Shown here in pieces: positions 1-8,719 of a stretch of DNA of 64,000 nucleotides. Under the pieces are notes generated by a model. The model worked only from the letters and a program-made list of their open reading frames with translations. It did no database searches and was not told the origin of the DNA. The stretch is from the NCBI RefSeq assembly GCF_017313265.1, contig NZ_JAFLQZ010000008.1, forward strand, positions 1 through 64,000. Direction: 5' to 3'. Within the stretch, counting starts at the first letter, position 1, and every line of letters begins with the position of its first letter. Origin of the DNA: Hymenobacter telluris (GTDB taxonomy: Bacteria; Bacteroidota; Bacteroidia; Cytophagales; Hymenobacteraceae). Position numbers and translations under genes: made by a program.

Positions 1-2
1 AG

Positions 3-68
3 CTCGAGGCCCATTTTTTAGCCTTTATTCACCTGGCCGCAACCGTCCTCTGGCTGCGCGACTGTTAA
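3..68 (+). CDS. C-terminal end of an upstream gene, possibly an IS transposase (partial)
   Basis: An open frame enters from the left edge and ends at TAA 66-68, giving 21 residues that finish ...ATVLWLRDC. A hydrophobic segment followed by a basic/acidic tip resembles the end of IS5-type DDE transposases, but 21 residues cannot prove the family. The 5' part lies outside the window. An inverted-repeat element begins about 55 bases downstream. The assignment to a transposase is a guess; that a coding frame ends here is more likely than not. Confidence 0.35.
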   Translation, partial: LEAHFLAFIHLAATVLWLRDC

Positions 69-124
69 CACCTCCTAATTCTTTCGCTCCAGCACCAACC
101 GTTTTGCTCTGCCACAGTTTCAAG

Positions 125-226
125 AACGATGTAGAGACGCGACACTACGCGGCTCATCGTCTGCGTCGTTTGGGTTAAACAACCTCAGCAACGCCGAGAC
201 GCGAAGTGTCGCGTCTCTACATCGTT
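125..226. repeat. MITE-like inverted-repeat element, 102 bp
   Basis: The outer arms 125-146 and 205-226 are perfect 22-bp inverted repeats containing TGTAGAGACGCG. Inside the right end, 196-217 forms a second hairpin with 9-bp arms GAGACGCGA/TCGCGTCTC. GAGACGCG-type palindromes are known to me as dispersed intergenic repeats in several bacterial groups. The element sits directly upstream of the carboxylesterase gene, so a GTG start at 206 would lie inside the repeat and is unlikely to be real. Confidence 0.8.
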
Positions 227-253
227 TGTGTACTCATTTTACAAACTTGGTTT

Positions 254-1804
254 ATGCCTTGCCTGACAACCTACTTGAGAAAATACGCACTGCTCCTGGT
301 TCTGGTAGAGTTTCTCGCGCCTGTTGCCGCGCAAAGCCAGCCAACAGCCGTACCAGTGGTGAAAACCAAGCAGGGCCAAATCCAGGGAGTGCAAGAAGGG
401 AATCTACATGTGTTTCGGGGAATCCCATACGCGCAGCCACCAATCGGAAAACTGCGTTTCCAACCCCCGCAGCCCGTCCGCAAGCACGCGGGCGTAGTGC
501 CGGCCGTGGCATTTGGCAACAAAGCGGTGCAGGCGGGTGGTCCAACCGGCGTGCAAGGCTCCGAAGACTGTTTGTACCTGAATGTGTGGGCTCCTACGGC
601 AGCAGCTCGGCGGCCCCGGCCGGTGGTGGTGTGGGTGCACGGCGGCGCCTTCACCGGCGGCTCGGGCCAAGACAACGATGCTTGGACTTTTGCCGCGCAG
701 GATACCATTGTGGCCGTCAGCATCAACTACCGCCTGGGTAGCTTGGGTTTCTTGCAGCTGGGCTCCCAACTCGGACGCAAATACCAACGCGCCGGCAATG
801 CGGGCCTGCTCGATGCAGTAGCGGCTCTGCGTTGGGTGCAGCAGAATATTGCCGCTTTCGGCGGCGACCCGCATCGGGTGACGGTGATGGGCGAGTCGGC
901 GGGGGCGAAGCTGGTGGGTGGGCTGCTGGCCGCGCCGGCCACGCAGGGGCTGTTTCAGCAGGTGATTCTGGAAAGCGGTGCCGTGCAAGCCGTGCGCGAC
1001 ACGGCCACGGCCGCCGCTGTTACGCGCCAACTGCAACACACCCTGCACCGGCCCAACGCCCGCGCCCTGCTTGCCCTGCCCGCCGACAGCCTTGTGCGGG
1101 CGCAGGCGCAGTTTGCCAGCGGCGCCGGGGGCTTGCAGGTGTTCGGGCCGGTGCAGGATGGGCTGACTATTTCAACGCCGCCGCTGGATTACCTGCGTGA
1201 GCGGCAGCCACCGTTGCGGGTATTGCTGGGCACCAATCTGGAAGAAGCCCGCCTGTTCAGTGGCCCCGGCTCGGTGCTGCACCAGCCCAACGAGGCCGCG
1301 TTGCAAGCGGTATTCGGCGCGAAAAACAGCCCCTACGTGTGGCAGGCCTACCAGCAGCGCCGCCAGCAGCAGCCCGACCTCGACGCCTGGAACAGCGTGC
1401 TCACCGATTACCTCTACCGCCTGGCCACCTACCGCCTGGCCAATCAGCTAGCCGCCCAGGGCGGGCCCACCTGGCTCTACCGCTTCGATTACGCCGATGC
1501 CACCACCCAGCCCTGGCACGCGCAGGAGCTGAACTTCGTGTGGAACGCCCCGGCCGGCAGCTCAGCTGCAAGTACTGCTACACGGGCCGTACCGCTGGCT
1601 TCCAAGGCTTCCAACCCCGCGCTGGCCGCCACTATGCACGCATATTGGGCGCAGTTCATCAAAACCGGCACGCCCGGCCCGGCGTGGCCGGCTTACACCC
1701 CGGAGCAGCGCAAGGTGATGCTGTTCAAGGCCAACAGCCAGCCCGAGCCTATTCCCACGCCCTATGAAGATCCCACTTTTCCGGTGCAGGGGTACAAGCG
1801 GTAG
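254..1804 (+). CDS. Secreted carboxylesterase type B (alpha/beta hydrolase)
   Basis: A 516-residue protein of the type B carboxylesterase family, which hydrolyses ester bonds. An N-terminal signal peptide (hydrophobic LLLVLVEFLAPVAAQ) suggests export. Family motifs follow in order: FRGIPYAQPP, SEDCLYLNVW, the oxyanion segment WVHGGAF, and the nucleophile elbow GESAGA with Ser215. The catalytic His is probably His422 in HAQELNFVW. I start at ATG 254 because the longer GTG start at 206 falls inside an inverted-repeat element and would disrupt the signal peptide. The natural substrate cannot be read from sequence. No operon partner: the next gene is 220 bases away. Confidence 0.92.
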   Translation: MPCLTTYLRKYALLLVLVEFLAPVAAQSQPTAVPVVKTKQGQIQGVQEGNLHVFRGIPYAQPPIGKLRFQPPQPVRKHAGVVPAVAFGNKAVQAGGPTGVQGSEDCLYLNVWAPTAAARRPRPVVVWVHGGAFTGGSGQDNDAWTFAAQDTIVAVSINYRLGSLGFLQLGSQLGRKYQRAGNAGLLDAVAALRWVQQNIAAFGGDPHRVTVMGESAGAKLVGGLLAAPATQGLFQQVILESGAVQAVRDTATAAAVTRQLQHTLHRPNARALLALPADSLVRAQAQFASGAGGLQVFGPVQDGLTISTPPLDYLRERQPPLRVLLGTNLEEARLFSGPGSVLHQPNEAALQAVFGAKNSPYVWQAYQQRRQQQPDLDAWNSVLTDYLYRLATYRLANQLAAQGGPTWLYRFDYADATTQPWHAQELNFVWNAPAGSSAASTATRAVPLASKASNPALAATMHAYWAQFIKTGTPGPAWPAYTPEQRKVMLFKANSQPEPIPTPYEDPTFPVQGYKR

Positions 1805-1906
1805 TCGTGCCGGAAACTTCACCCCACTGCCTTGGAAAGAGAGAAGAAGCAGTTAGTCATATAATTACCTGTTCGCCTTCTTCTGGTTGACTGATAGTTT
1901 AATCGT

Positions 1907-1950
1907 CAGGCTCCCCCTCTCTTTGGGAGAGGGGGCCGGGGGGTGAGGCG
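1907..1950. repeat. Dispersed G/C hairpin repeat (CCCCCTCTC...GAGAGGGGG)
   Basis: Perfect 9-bp arms CCCCCTCTC/GAGAGGGGG flank a 5-base loop and are followed by a G-rich stretch ending GGGGTGAGG. This motif is a common intergenic repeat in many G+C-rich bacteria. It lies in the 220-base gap between two same-strand genes and could also act as a weak hairpin terminator, although no T tract follows. Confidence 0.6.
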
Positions 1951-2024
1951 CCCACCAGAACGATAAGCATACAAAACCCTGTAGCTGCGCGCTACCTTGC
2001 CGGCCAATCCTCGTACTGCCTTCC

Positions 2025-3812
2025 ATGCCCCAATCTTTACTCGCGAAATTCCTGCTGGCAGCCACTGCCTTCACTGGCCTTGCCTACCTGAGCAGCTGCA
2101 ACAGCGGCCCCGAAACTGCCAAAACCACCGTGGATGCCGACACCGCCGATGCCAGCTTCGAGCGGTACAAAGCGCGCTTCATCGACTCCTTGTGGTACTA
2201 CAACCCCGAGTGGGCCAGCAGCCAGGGCTACCACCGTTACGATTCGCTGCTGGTGATACCCACTGCTACCCGCCGCCTCGGCGACACCAAGGCCCTGAAA
2301 CGGCGCAGCAAGGAACTAGCCACGTTCAAGCCCACCGACCTGTCGGCCAGCAACCAAACCGATTGGCAGCTGATGCACAACTACCTGCAAGCCGGGCGCT
2401 GGCAGCTGGATACCTTGCGCGAGTGGGAGTGGAACCCGGCCAGCTACAACCTGGGCGGGGCGGTGGCCGAAATCCTGAACGGCCGCTACTGGCCGCTGGA
2501 CCGGCGCTTACGAGCCATCAGCCACAAGATTTCCCGCTCCTCTGAATATTACGCCGCCGCTGAAAGCAGCATCAAGCAACCCACCCGGGAGCATACCGAG
2601 CTGGCCATCCAGCAAAACCAGGGCGGCTTAGCGGTGTTCGGGAAGGCCTTGCAGGATTCCATTGCCAAATCGGGTTTGACGGCGCGGGAAAAAGAGGACT
2701 TCCAAAACCGCCTCGACAACACCCGCCTCAGCATAGAAGACTACTTGCGCTTCCTGAAAACCGAGGTGCTGCCGGCCGGTACTTTCCGCAGCTTCCGCCT
2801 CGGTAAAGCCCTCTTCGACCAAAAGTTCAACTACGAAATCCAGTCCTCCTACACCGCCGACCAGGTGTACGCCAAGGCCCAAACGCACCGGGCAGAACTG
2901 CTGCGCGACATGAAAAAACGGGCTGCGCGGCTGTACCCGAAGTATTTCGCTGGTCAGCCACTGCCTGCCGATTCTTTGGCCGCAGTGAAGCAGGTTATCG
3001 GTAAGCTCTCGGAGAAGCACGCCACGCAGGCCGGCTTCGTAGACGCGGTAAAAGCGCAGATTCCGGTGCTGGTAAAGTTTGTGAACAATAAAAAACTGCT
3101 CATCCAGGACCCCAGCAAGCCGCTGGTGGTGCGCGAAACGCCGCTGTATATGCGCGGCAGTGGCGCGGGCGCCAGCATATCGGCCCCCGGCCCTTATGAT
3201 AAAGCCGCCAATACCTACTACAACGTGGAGCCGCTCACCGGGCAGCCGGCCGCCCAGGCGGAAAGCTACCTGCGCGAGTACAACAATTACACCCTGCAAA
3301 TCCTCAACATTCATGAGGCCATTCCGGGGCACTACACGCAACTGGTGTACGCCAACCGCAGCCCCTCGCTCATCAAGGCCATCTTTGGCAACGGGGCCAT
3401 GATTGAAGGTTGGGCCGTGTACGCCGAGCGCATGATGCTGGAAAACGGCTACGACGGGGGCTCCGACGAAATCTGGCTGATGTGGGACAAGTGGAACATG
3501 CGCGTAACCCTGAACGCCATCCTCGACCACGAAGTGCACGTCAACAACATCAGTGAGGCGGCGGCCAAGGCCCTGTTGTTGCAGGATGGGTTTCAGGAAG
3601 AGGCCGAGGCCCGCAACAAGTGGCGCCGCGCCACCCTCAGCCAGGTGCAGCTCAGCAGCTACTTCAGCGGCTACACCGACATCTACGCCCTGCGCGAGGA
3701 GTTAAAGCAAACCCAAAGCAAAGAATTCGACCTCAAGGCGTTCCACGAGCAGTTTTTGAGCTACGGCAGCGCCCCGGTACGCGCCATCCGAACGCTCATG
3801 CTGAAAAAGTAG
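2025..3812 (+). CDS. DUF885 family lipoprotein (probable metal-dependent hydrolase)
   Basis: A 595-residue DUF885 protein. A lipoprotein signal peptide ends in the lipobox YLSSC, so the protein is probably anchored to a membrane facing the periplasm or cell surface. The family signature HEAIPGHY (residues about 430-437) resembles a HExxxH metal site, and EGWAVYAER follows about 30 residues later, as is usual in this family. Length matches typical members (about 560-620). DUF885 proteins are annotated as putative peptidases or carboxypeptidases, but the reaction is not established. Stands alone, 220 bases after the esterase. Confidence 0.88.
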   Translation: MPQSLLAKFLLAATAFTGLAYLSSCNSGPETAKTTVDADTADASFERYKARFIDSLWYYNPEWASSQGYHRYDSLLVIPTATRRLGDTKALKRRSKELATFKPTDLSASNQTDWQLMHNYLQAGRWQLDTLREWEWNPASYNLGGAVAEILNGRYWPLDRRLRAISHKISRSSEYYAAAESSIKQPTREHTELAIQQNQGGLAVFGKALQDSIAKSGLTAREKEDFQNRLDNTRLSIEDYLRFLKTEVLPAGTFRSFRLGKALFDQKFNYEIQSSYTADQVYAKAQTHRAELLRDMKKRAARLYPKYFAGQPLPADSLAAVKQVIGKLSEKHATQAGFVDAVKAQIPVLVKFVNNKKLLIQDPSKPLVVRETPLYMRGSGAGASISAPGPYDKAANTYYNVEPLTGQPAAQAESYLREYNNYTLQILNIHEAIPGHYTQLVYANRSPSLIKAIFGNGAMIEGWAVYAERMMLENGYDGGSDEIWLMWDKWNMRVTLNAILDHEVHVNNISEAAAKALLLQDGFQEEAEARNKWRRATLSQVQLSSYFSGYTDIYALREELKQTQSKEFDLKAFHEQFLSYGSAPVRAIRTLMLKK

Positions 3813-3912
3813 CGAGCCAAGCCAGGGTTAGTTGAAAAAACCGGATGGAATGGGAATTTCCGAGGTATTTTTGTTGTCTAAGCCCGGAAATTCTCTCCTT
3901 TATTGACTTTTT

Positions 3913-4269
3913 ATGAAAGAAGTTGACCGTCAGCGCGTACACGACACCAACGACGAAGGACTACGTCGGTTGACGCACGAGCACCTGAAGGTATTCGCCA
4001 AATTCACCTCGGCCAGCTGCACCACCTGCGAGCTGCTGGCGCCCCCTTTCGCCCGCCACGCCGACGACGAGGAGTTTAGCTCCATTTTGTTTTTGCGGTT
4101 GAATGCCGACGAAAACCCGGTGGCCAAGAAAATTATGCAGGAAAAAGTGGCCCCGTTTTTCGTGTCGTACTGCCAGGGCCAATTGCTGGAGTGCGACATG
4201 CTTACCACCGAGCAGCAGGTACTGGCCATGCTGCAACGCCTGCGTGAGTTTCAGCCGCAAACAGCCTGA
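3913..4269 (+). CDS. Thioredoxin-like protein with CTTC motif
   Basis: A 118-residue protein with a thioredoxin-like layout: strand KVFAKFTS, then the dithiol motif CTTC (residues 37-40) where classical thioredoxins have CGPC, then LFLRLNADENP and the cis-Pro-like segment KVAPFFVSY. No signal peptide, so cytoplasmic. The redox partner is unknown. It may act as a disulfide reductase or as a bacillithiol/thiol-handling protein; the unusual CTTC argues against canonical TrxA. A strong hairpin terminator lies downstream at 4391-4440, and a TATTTTTG promoter-like motif lies upstream at 3866-3873. Confidence 0.8.
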   Translation: MKEVDRQRVHDTNDEGLRRLTHEHLKVFAKFTSASCTTCELLAPPFARHADDEEFSSILFLRLNADENPVAKKIMQEKVAPFFVSYCQGQLLECDMLTTEQQVLAMLQRLREFQPQTA

Positions 4270-4390
4270 TAAGCGCAGCGGCGGCCCAAAGACGTGCAAG
4301 CCTGGCTGGTGGGTAATAAGCTGCTGCCGAGGTGCTGCTGGCTCAGTGAAAAGCAGTTTGCTGCTTGATACCAGTTGAATGGTTGAATAA

Positions 4391-4440
4391 GAAAAGCCGG
4401 TTGTCGGTGGTTATCTGCCCGACAACCGGCTTTTCGTTTT
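4391..4440 (+). terminator. Rho-independent terminator after the thioredoxin-like gene
   Basis: Perfect 17-bp arms at 4391-4407 and 4419-4435 (GAAAAGCCGG... / ...CCGGCTTTTC) with an 11-base loop, followed by GTTTT. The inverted A and T tracts could make it work in both directions. Confidence 0.85.
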
Positions 4441-4483
4441 AATCTTGCGCTCTGAACCGGCTTCCGGCCCTTACGCTGCATCT

Positions 4484-5251
4484 GTGTTTTTTCTGCTTTC
4501 CAAGCTCCTCGACGTAGCCTTGCAGCCGGCTCTCTGGCTGGTGCTGCTGCTAACCGCCGCCCTGCTGACGCGCCGCCCGGCGCGGCGCCGGCGCCTGCTG
4601 CAAGCCACCCTGCTGCTGGTGCTGCTGGGTACCAACGGAGCCCTCAGCAACGAGGCGCTGCTGGCCTGGGAGCTGCCGCCCGTGCCGCTGCGCCAGCTGC
4701 CGCCCCGCGCCGACGTGGCCGTGCTGCTCACCGGCATCACCAGCGTCAGCAAGTCGCCGCACGACCGGGTGTACCTGCACGAAGGCGCCGACCGGCTTAC
4801 GAATGCGCTGTGGCTGTGGCGGGCCGGGCGGGTGCGCTACATTCTGGTTTCGGGCGGCTCGGGCGCCATGCTTGAAAAAGCCCACACCGAAGCCGCCGAC
4901 CTCGTCACGCTGCTGCGCCTGGCCGGCGTTCCTGATTCGGTGCTCCTCAAGGAGGACCGCAGCCGCAACACCCACGAAAACGCCCTGTTCACCCGGCAAA
5001 TCCTGGCCCAGCGCCCCGAATTGGATACGCTGATTCTGGTGACTTCGGCTTTCCATCAGCGCCGCGCCCTGGGCTGCTTCGCCAAGGTAGGGTTGCATCC
5101 GCAGCCTTTCCCGGCCGGCTACCTCACCACCGACCGCGCCGCCACCCCCGACTACTGGCTTATCCCCAGCGTTGATTCCCTGAGCCGCTGGAGCCAGCTC
5201 CTGCACGAAATAGCCGGCTACCTCACGTACAAGGCGCTGGGGTACTTGTGA
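4484..5251 (+). CDS. YdcF/DUF218 family membrane protein
   Basis: About 255 residues. Two N-terminal hydrophobic segments are followed by the DUF218 domain: RADVAVLLTG, the loop VSGGSGAML, EDRSRNTHENA and LVTSAFHQRRA are the characteristic blocks, as in SanA/ElyC/YdcF proteins. ElyC-type members act in envelope or lipid-carrier homeostasis, but function is inferred only. I prefer GTG 4484 because family members begin with FFLLSK-like sequence; a TTG at 4445 would add 13 residues next to the terminator. The 3' end runs straight into an octamer inverted-repeat element shared with the convergent dehydrogenase gene. Confidence 0.88.
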   Translation: MFFLLSKLLDVALQPALWLVLLLTAALLTRRPARRRRLLQATLLLVLLGTNGALSNEALLAWELPPVPLRQLPPRADVAVLLTGITSVSKSPHDRVYLHEGADRLTNALWLWRAGRVRYILVSGGSGAMLEKAHTEAADLVTLLRLAGVPDSVLLKEDRSRNTHENALFTRQILAQRPELDTLILVTSAFHQRRALGCFAKVGLHPQPFPAGYLTTDRAATPDYWLIPSVDSLSRWSQLLHEIAGYLTYKALGYL

Positions 5252-5355
5252 GTAGTGAAATTGTGAAGTGGTGAGTTTGATGTTCAATTGGCGCAAGTGG
5301 CGCGGCTAACACATCAAACTCACCACTTCACAATTTCACTATTTCACCACTCACT
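5252..5355. repeat. GTGARRTG-type inverted-repeat element, locus A
   Basis: Perfect 30-bp arms at 5254-5283 and 5311-5340 enclose a 27-base core containing GGCGCAAGTGGCGCGGC. The arms are made of degenerate octamers such as GTGAAATT, GTGAAGTG and GTGAGTTT. The element fills the gap between two convergent genes. The right flank continues in the same octamer pattern into the last codon and stop (GTG GAG TGA on the minus strand) of the dehydrogenase. The same core recurs near 33.3, 55.3 and 56.4 kb. Confidence 0.9.
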
Positions 5356-6751
5356 CCACTTTTTTCTTCGCCGCGGGCTTCTCTTCTTTAGCTATCCAGA
5401 TGGACTTCTGATTCACGAACTCCCGAATGCCCAGGTACGACAGCTCCCGCCCGTAGCCCGATTTCTTCACGCCCCCGAACGGCATTTCCGGCGACGACTT
5501 CACCATGCTGTTCACGAATACGGCACCGGCCTCTACGCGCCGCGCCAGCTCCTCGCCGCGCTTTACGTTCTTTGTCCAGACGGAGCCGCCCAGCCCGAAG
5601 CGCGAATCGTTGGCGAGCTGCACGGCGTGGTCGGCGTCTTTGGCTTCCAATAGCAGCGCCACCGGCCCAAATAGTTCTTCGTGATAGGCCCGTTGGGTGG
5701 GCTTGATGTTGCTCAGAATCATGGGTCGGAAGAGGGCGGTGCCGGGTGCGCTCTGGCCGCCGTGCAGCTCCACCTTCGCGCCCTGCGCCACCGAGTCGTT
5801 TACCTGTTTGGTTAGCTCGTCGGCAAGGTCGGGGCGGGCCAGGGGGCCGTATTGGGTGGTTTCGTTGAGCGGGTCGCCAGTCTGGAAAGCCAGCAGGTGG
5901 GTTTTCAGCTTCGCAATGAATTCCTTGAGCACCGGCTTTTCCACAATGAAGCGCTTGGCAGCAATGCAGCTCTGCCCGGCATTAATCATGCGGGCCTGGG
6001 CGGCGGTTTTGGCCGCCACCTCTAAGTCAGCGTCGGCCAGCACGATAAACGCATCGGAACCGCCCAGCTCCAGCACGGTTTTTTTGATCTGGCGGCCGGC
6101 AGTGGCGGCTACGGCGCTGCCCGCACCTTCCGAGCCCGTGAGGGTCACGGCGCGTACCCGGTCGTCCTCCAGTATCTTCTCAATTAGCTCGTTTTCAATG
6201 AGCAAGGTTCGGAAGGCAGCGGGTGGGAAGCCGGCATCATGAAAAATCTGCTCCAGGGCTAATGCGCACTGCGGCACGTTGGAAGCGTGCTTGAGCAAGC
6301 CCACGTTGCCAGCCATCAGGGCTGGGGCGGCAAAGCGCACCACTTGCCACAGCGGGAAGTTCCAGGGCATAATGGCCAGCACGATGCCAATGGGCTCGTG
6401 GCTGATAAAGCTGCGCTGCGCCTCCGTTGGAATCAGGTCGTCGGCCAGAAATTCTTCGGCGTGGTCGGCGTAGTAGTCGCAGCATAGAGCGCATTTCACG
6501 GCTTCGGCCCGGCCATCTACAATGGGTTTGCCCATTTCCAGGGCCATCAGGCGGGCTAGTTCGTCTTGCCGTTCGCGCAGTAAGTTGGCGGCGCGGTGCA
6601 TCAGGCCGGCCCGGTGGGTGAAGGTGGTTGTGCGCCACTCGACAGCGGCCCGGTGGGCCTGCCCGATAATTCGCTCGGTTTGCACCCAACCGAACGCGCG
6701 AAACCGGCGCTCTACGCGGCCAGTGTAGGGATTTATGGAAGCTATAGGCAT
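5351..6751 (-). CDS. NAD(P)-dependent aldehyde dehydrogenase, succinate-semialdehyde type
   Basis: A 466-residue aldehyde dehydrogenase. Motifs: PWNFPLWQ for cofactor binding, catalytic Glu228 in VLELGGSD, and nucleophile Cys262 in GQSCIAAKRF; the 34-residue spacing between them is canonical. The sequence GMGKPIVDGRAEAV and the overall length resemble the Sad/GabD branch, which oxidises succinate semialdehyde to succinate. Substrate remains an inference because no GABA-pathway gene is adjacent. I use ATG 6751 (MPIASINPYTG) rather than the longer start at 6805. The C-terminus ...KKKVE ends inside repeat locus A. Confidence 0.9.
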   Translation of the reverse strand: MPIASINPYTGRVERRFRAFGWVQTERIIGQAHRAAVEWRTTTFTHRAGLMHRAANLLRERQDELARLMALEMGKPIVDGRAEAVKCALCCDYYADHAEEFLADDLIPTEAQRSFISHEPIGIVLAIMPWNFPLWQVVRFAAPALMAGNVGLLKHASNVPQCALALEQIFHDAGFPPAAFRTLLIENELIEKILEDDRVRAVTLTGSEGAGSAVAATAGRQIKKTVLELGGSDAFIVLADADLEVAAKTAAQARMINAGQSCIAAKRFIVEKPVLKEFIAKLKTHLLAFQTGDPLNETTQYGPLARPDLADELTKQVNDSVAQGAKVELHGGQSAPGTALFRPMILSNIKPTQRAYHEELFGPVALLLEAKDADHAVQLANDSRFGLGGSVWTKNVKRGEELARRVEAGAVFVNSMVKSSPEMPFGGVKKSGYGRELSYLGIREFVNQKSIWIAKEEKPAAKKKVE

Positions 6752-7112
6752 GGGAGGGAAAATGATGGGATGAAGGGATGATTGGATGAGTGCATGCGTA
6801 GGCATACGGCGCTACCTGCTGGTCGTTAGCTGGCAATAGCGCGGTATACCTGTTTGGGCGACAGTTGCTGCCGCGCGGCCTGCAGCCGTGAACTCACAGC
6901 AGAAGCACAGTCTGCCTTTCACGCAGCCCAGCATCCGTGCACCCATTCAATCATTCATTGAAACATACCGCGAAACGTAGCCGTAGCATGCAGGTTGCAG
7001 AGGTTACAGTTGATTTCGTTGTTCCGCTTTCGAAAACAAATGCGTTAGAAGTGTACTTTCGTTCGGCGAAGGGCCTCGTTTCACTGCCCGTTGCTTTATA
7101 TTCCTGCTACTC
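6752..7112. other. Intergenic region between divergent genes (361 bp)
   Basis: No convincing gene. The part next to the dehydrogenase start (about 6753-6798) consists of GATG-rich octamers (GATGGGAT, GAAGGGAT, GATTGGAT) resembling half of the octamer elements seen elsewhere. The part next to the sigma-factor gene presumably holds that operon's promoter; I do not see a clear TTG / TAnnTTTG pair. Confidence 0.5.
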
Positions 7113-7673
7113 GTGAATGTAATCCCCCCAGAAGCCATCCCATCCCTCTCCGATGAGGATTTGCTGGTGCAGCGCCTGCGCGACCGGGACGAATCGGCCA
7201 TGACGCTGTTCTACGACCGGTATTCCGCGGCGTTGTACGGCGTAATCATGCGCATCGTCAAGAAAGAAGAAGAGGCCGAAGACGTACTCCAGGAGAGTAT
7301 GGTCAAAATATGGAACTCTTTCCACTCGTATGATGCTGGAAAGGGACGCCTCTTTACTTGGGTAATGAATGTATCCCGGAATTTAGCAATTGATAAAATC
7401 CGGTCTCGACAATACCGCGTAGGTAGTCGTACCCAACCGCTTGAGGACAGCGCCGCAGTACGTGAAGCCGCATCGCCCACGTTCCGGCCCGAGCACATCG
7501 GCTTGCAGGAAATGACCAAACAACTCAACCCCGACCAGCAGCAGGTCGTCGATATGCTGTACTTCGGAGGCTACACGCAGAGTGAAGTCGCCGAGGAATT
7601 GGATCTGCCTCTCGGCACGGTAAAAACCCGTGCACGAGCCGCTATTAAGGTACTTTCTAAACTGATTCGGTAG
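7113..7673 (+). CDS. ECF RNA polymerase sigma factor (SigK-like)
   Basis: A 186-residue extracytoplasmic-function sigma factor. Region 2 spans DVLQESMVKIWNSF through FTWVMNVSRNLAIDKIRSR and recognises the -10 element; region 4 contains the helix-turn-helix YTQSEVAEELDLPLGTVKTR for the -35 element. Starts with GTG; no better ATG is in frame. The anti-sigma gene begins 2 bases after its stop, so the two are almost certainly co-transcribed and translationally coupled. The sigma factor would be held inactive at the membrane until the partner is released; the signal is unknown. Confidence 0.93.
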   Translation: MNVIPPEAIPSLSDEDLLVQRLRDRDESAMTLFYDRYSAALYGVIMRIVKKEEEAEDVLQESMVKIWNSFHSYDAGKGRLFTWVMNVSRNLAIDKIRSRQYRVGSRTQPLEDSAAVREAASPTFRPEHIGLQEMTKQLNPDQQQVVDMLYFGGYTQSEVAEELDLPLGTVKTRARAAIKVLSKLIR

Positions 7674-7675
7674 CC

Positions 7676-8596
7676 GTGGACACTCAGCAATACATCGAAT
7701 CAGGCGTTTTGGAAGAATATGCCTTGGGCATATTGCCGGAAGCGGAGCGCGCCGAAGTGGAGCGCCTGGCTTCCATCCATCCCGACATTCGTCACGAACT
7801 CGACGCCATCATCATGGGCCTGGATGCCTATGCCGAGGCGCACTCGCTAACGCCGCCCCCCGCCATGCGCGACCGGGTGCTTAATGGCTGGCAGCAGGCT
7901 ATTCGGAACCAAGGTTCCAAAGAAAATGCAATTCCGGTAGTACCTATGGCCGCTGCGCCAACCGTTGGTCCGGCAACCGCAGCCACGCCGCCGGCAACGC
8001 CAACTGCCACCGAGCCGATAGTGCGGTCTATCAACAGTGCTCCAGAACCCATACGGGAAGCGCCGGCCCGCAGCTACGGTTGGCTGATGGCGGCTTCGGT
8101 GGCCTTGCTACTTAGCTTGGGCGGCAACTATGTGCTGTATAACCGCTGGCAAAACACGCAGTCGGAGTTGTTTGCAGTGCAGCGGGAGCAAGCCCAGTTT
8201 GCTACAGTTCAGCAGGCTTCGCAGAAGCAGCTGGAAACACAACGGGGAGAGCTGGCCGTGTTGCGCGACGAGCAATTCCGGCACGTAACCTTGGCTGGCA
8301 CGCCTGCCGCACCATCGGCTAAGGCCCGCGTGCTGTATAACCCGGCCACTCGTGCCGTGTATGTGGATGTGCGCAGCCTGCCCGCGCCACCCGCTGGCAA
8401 GCAGTACCAGCTGTGGGCCCTCGACAACGGCAAGCCGGTGGATGCCGGGGTACTGGCCGCTTCTACAGCAGCCGGAGAAGGCCTTCAGCAAATGAAAGAT
8501 ATTGCCAGCGCGCAGGCCTTTGCCATGACGGTGGAAGACGCCGGGGGCAGCCCTACGCCCACATTATCTACCATGACCGTAGTCGGCAATATCTAA
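7676..8596 (+). CDS. RskA-type anti-sigma factor
   Basis: A 306-residue membrane protein paired with the preceding sigma factor. The N-terminal zinc-less anti-sigma domain (residues 1-60, YIESGVLEEYALGILPEAE) is typical of anti-sigma-K factors. A Pro/Ala/Thr-rich linker follows, then one transmembrane helix at about residues 136-153, a Gln-rich coiled coil (about 160-195), and the periplasmic RskA domain with GKQYQLWALDNGKPVDAG. It starts with GTG 7676, 2 bases after the sigma stop codon. A hairpin terminator follows the gene. Confidence 0.92.
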   Translation: MDTQQYIESGVLEEYALGILPEAERAEVERLASIHPDIRHELDAIIMGLDAYAEAHSLTPPPAMRDRVLNGWQQAIRNQGSKENAIPVVPMAAAPTVGPATAATPPATPTATEPIVRSINSAPEPIREAPARSYGWLMAASVALLLSLGGNYVLYNRWQNTQSELFAVQREQAQFATVQQASQKQLETQRGELAVLRDEQFRHVTLAGTPAAPSAKARVLYNPATRAVYVDVRSLPAPPAGKQYQLWALDNGKPVDAGVLAASTAAGEGLQQMKDIASAQAFAMTVEDAGGSPTPTLSTMTVVGNI

Positions 8597-8615
8597 CCTG
8601 CATATCACTGAGAAG

Positions 8616-8658
8616 CGAGGGGTAAGGAAGGCAACTTTCTTATCCCTCGTTTTCTTTT
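8616..8658 (+). terminator. Terminator of the sigma/anti-sigma operon
   Basis: Imperfect 15-bp arms (8616-8630 CGAGGGGTAAGGAAG, 8635-8649 CTTTCTTATCCCTCG) are followed by TTTTCTTTT. It closes the two-gene operon. Confidence 0.7.
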
Positions 8659-8719
8659 AAATTGGCTTCTTGCTGCTATTGTGGTACCAGAGGCCACTAG
8701 CAAATCAACACGAATACGC

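Noticed and set aside
206..253. GTG start of the carboxylesterase
   Set aside because: Lies inside an inverted-repeat element; ATG 254 gives a normal signal peptide.
1865..2074. 69-codon minus-strand frame covering the G/C hairpin repeat
   Set aside because: Codons come mainly from the CCCTCTC repeat; no similarity and overlaps the DUF885 start.
2628..3539. 303-codon minus-strand frame inside the DUF885 gene
   Set aside because: Antisense shadow; no recognisable domain and the + strand gene has clear motifs.
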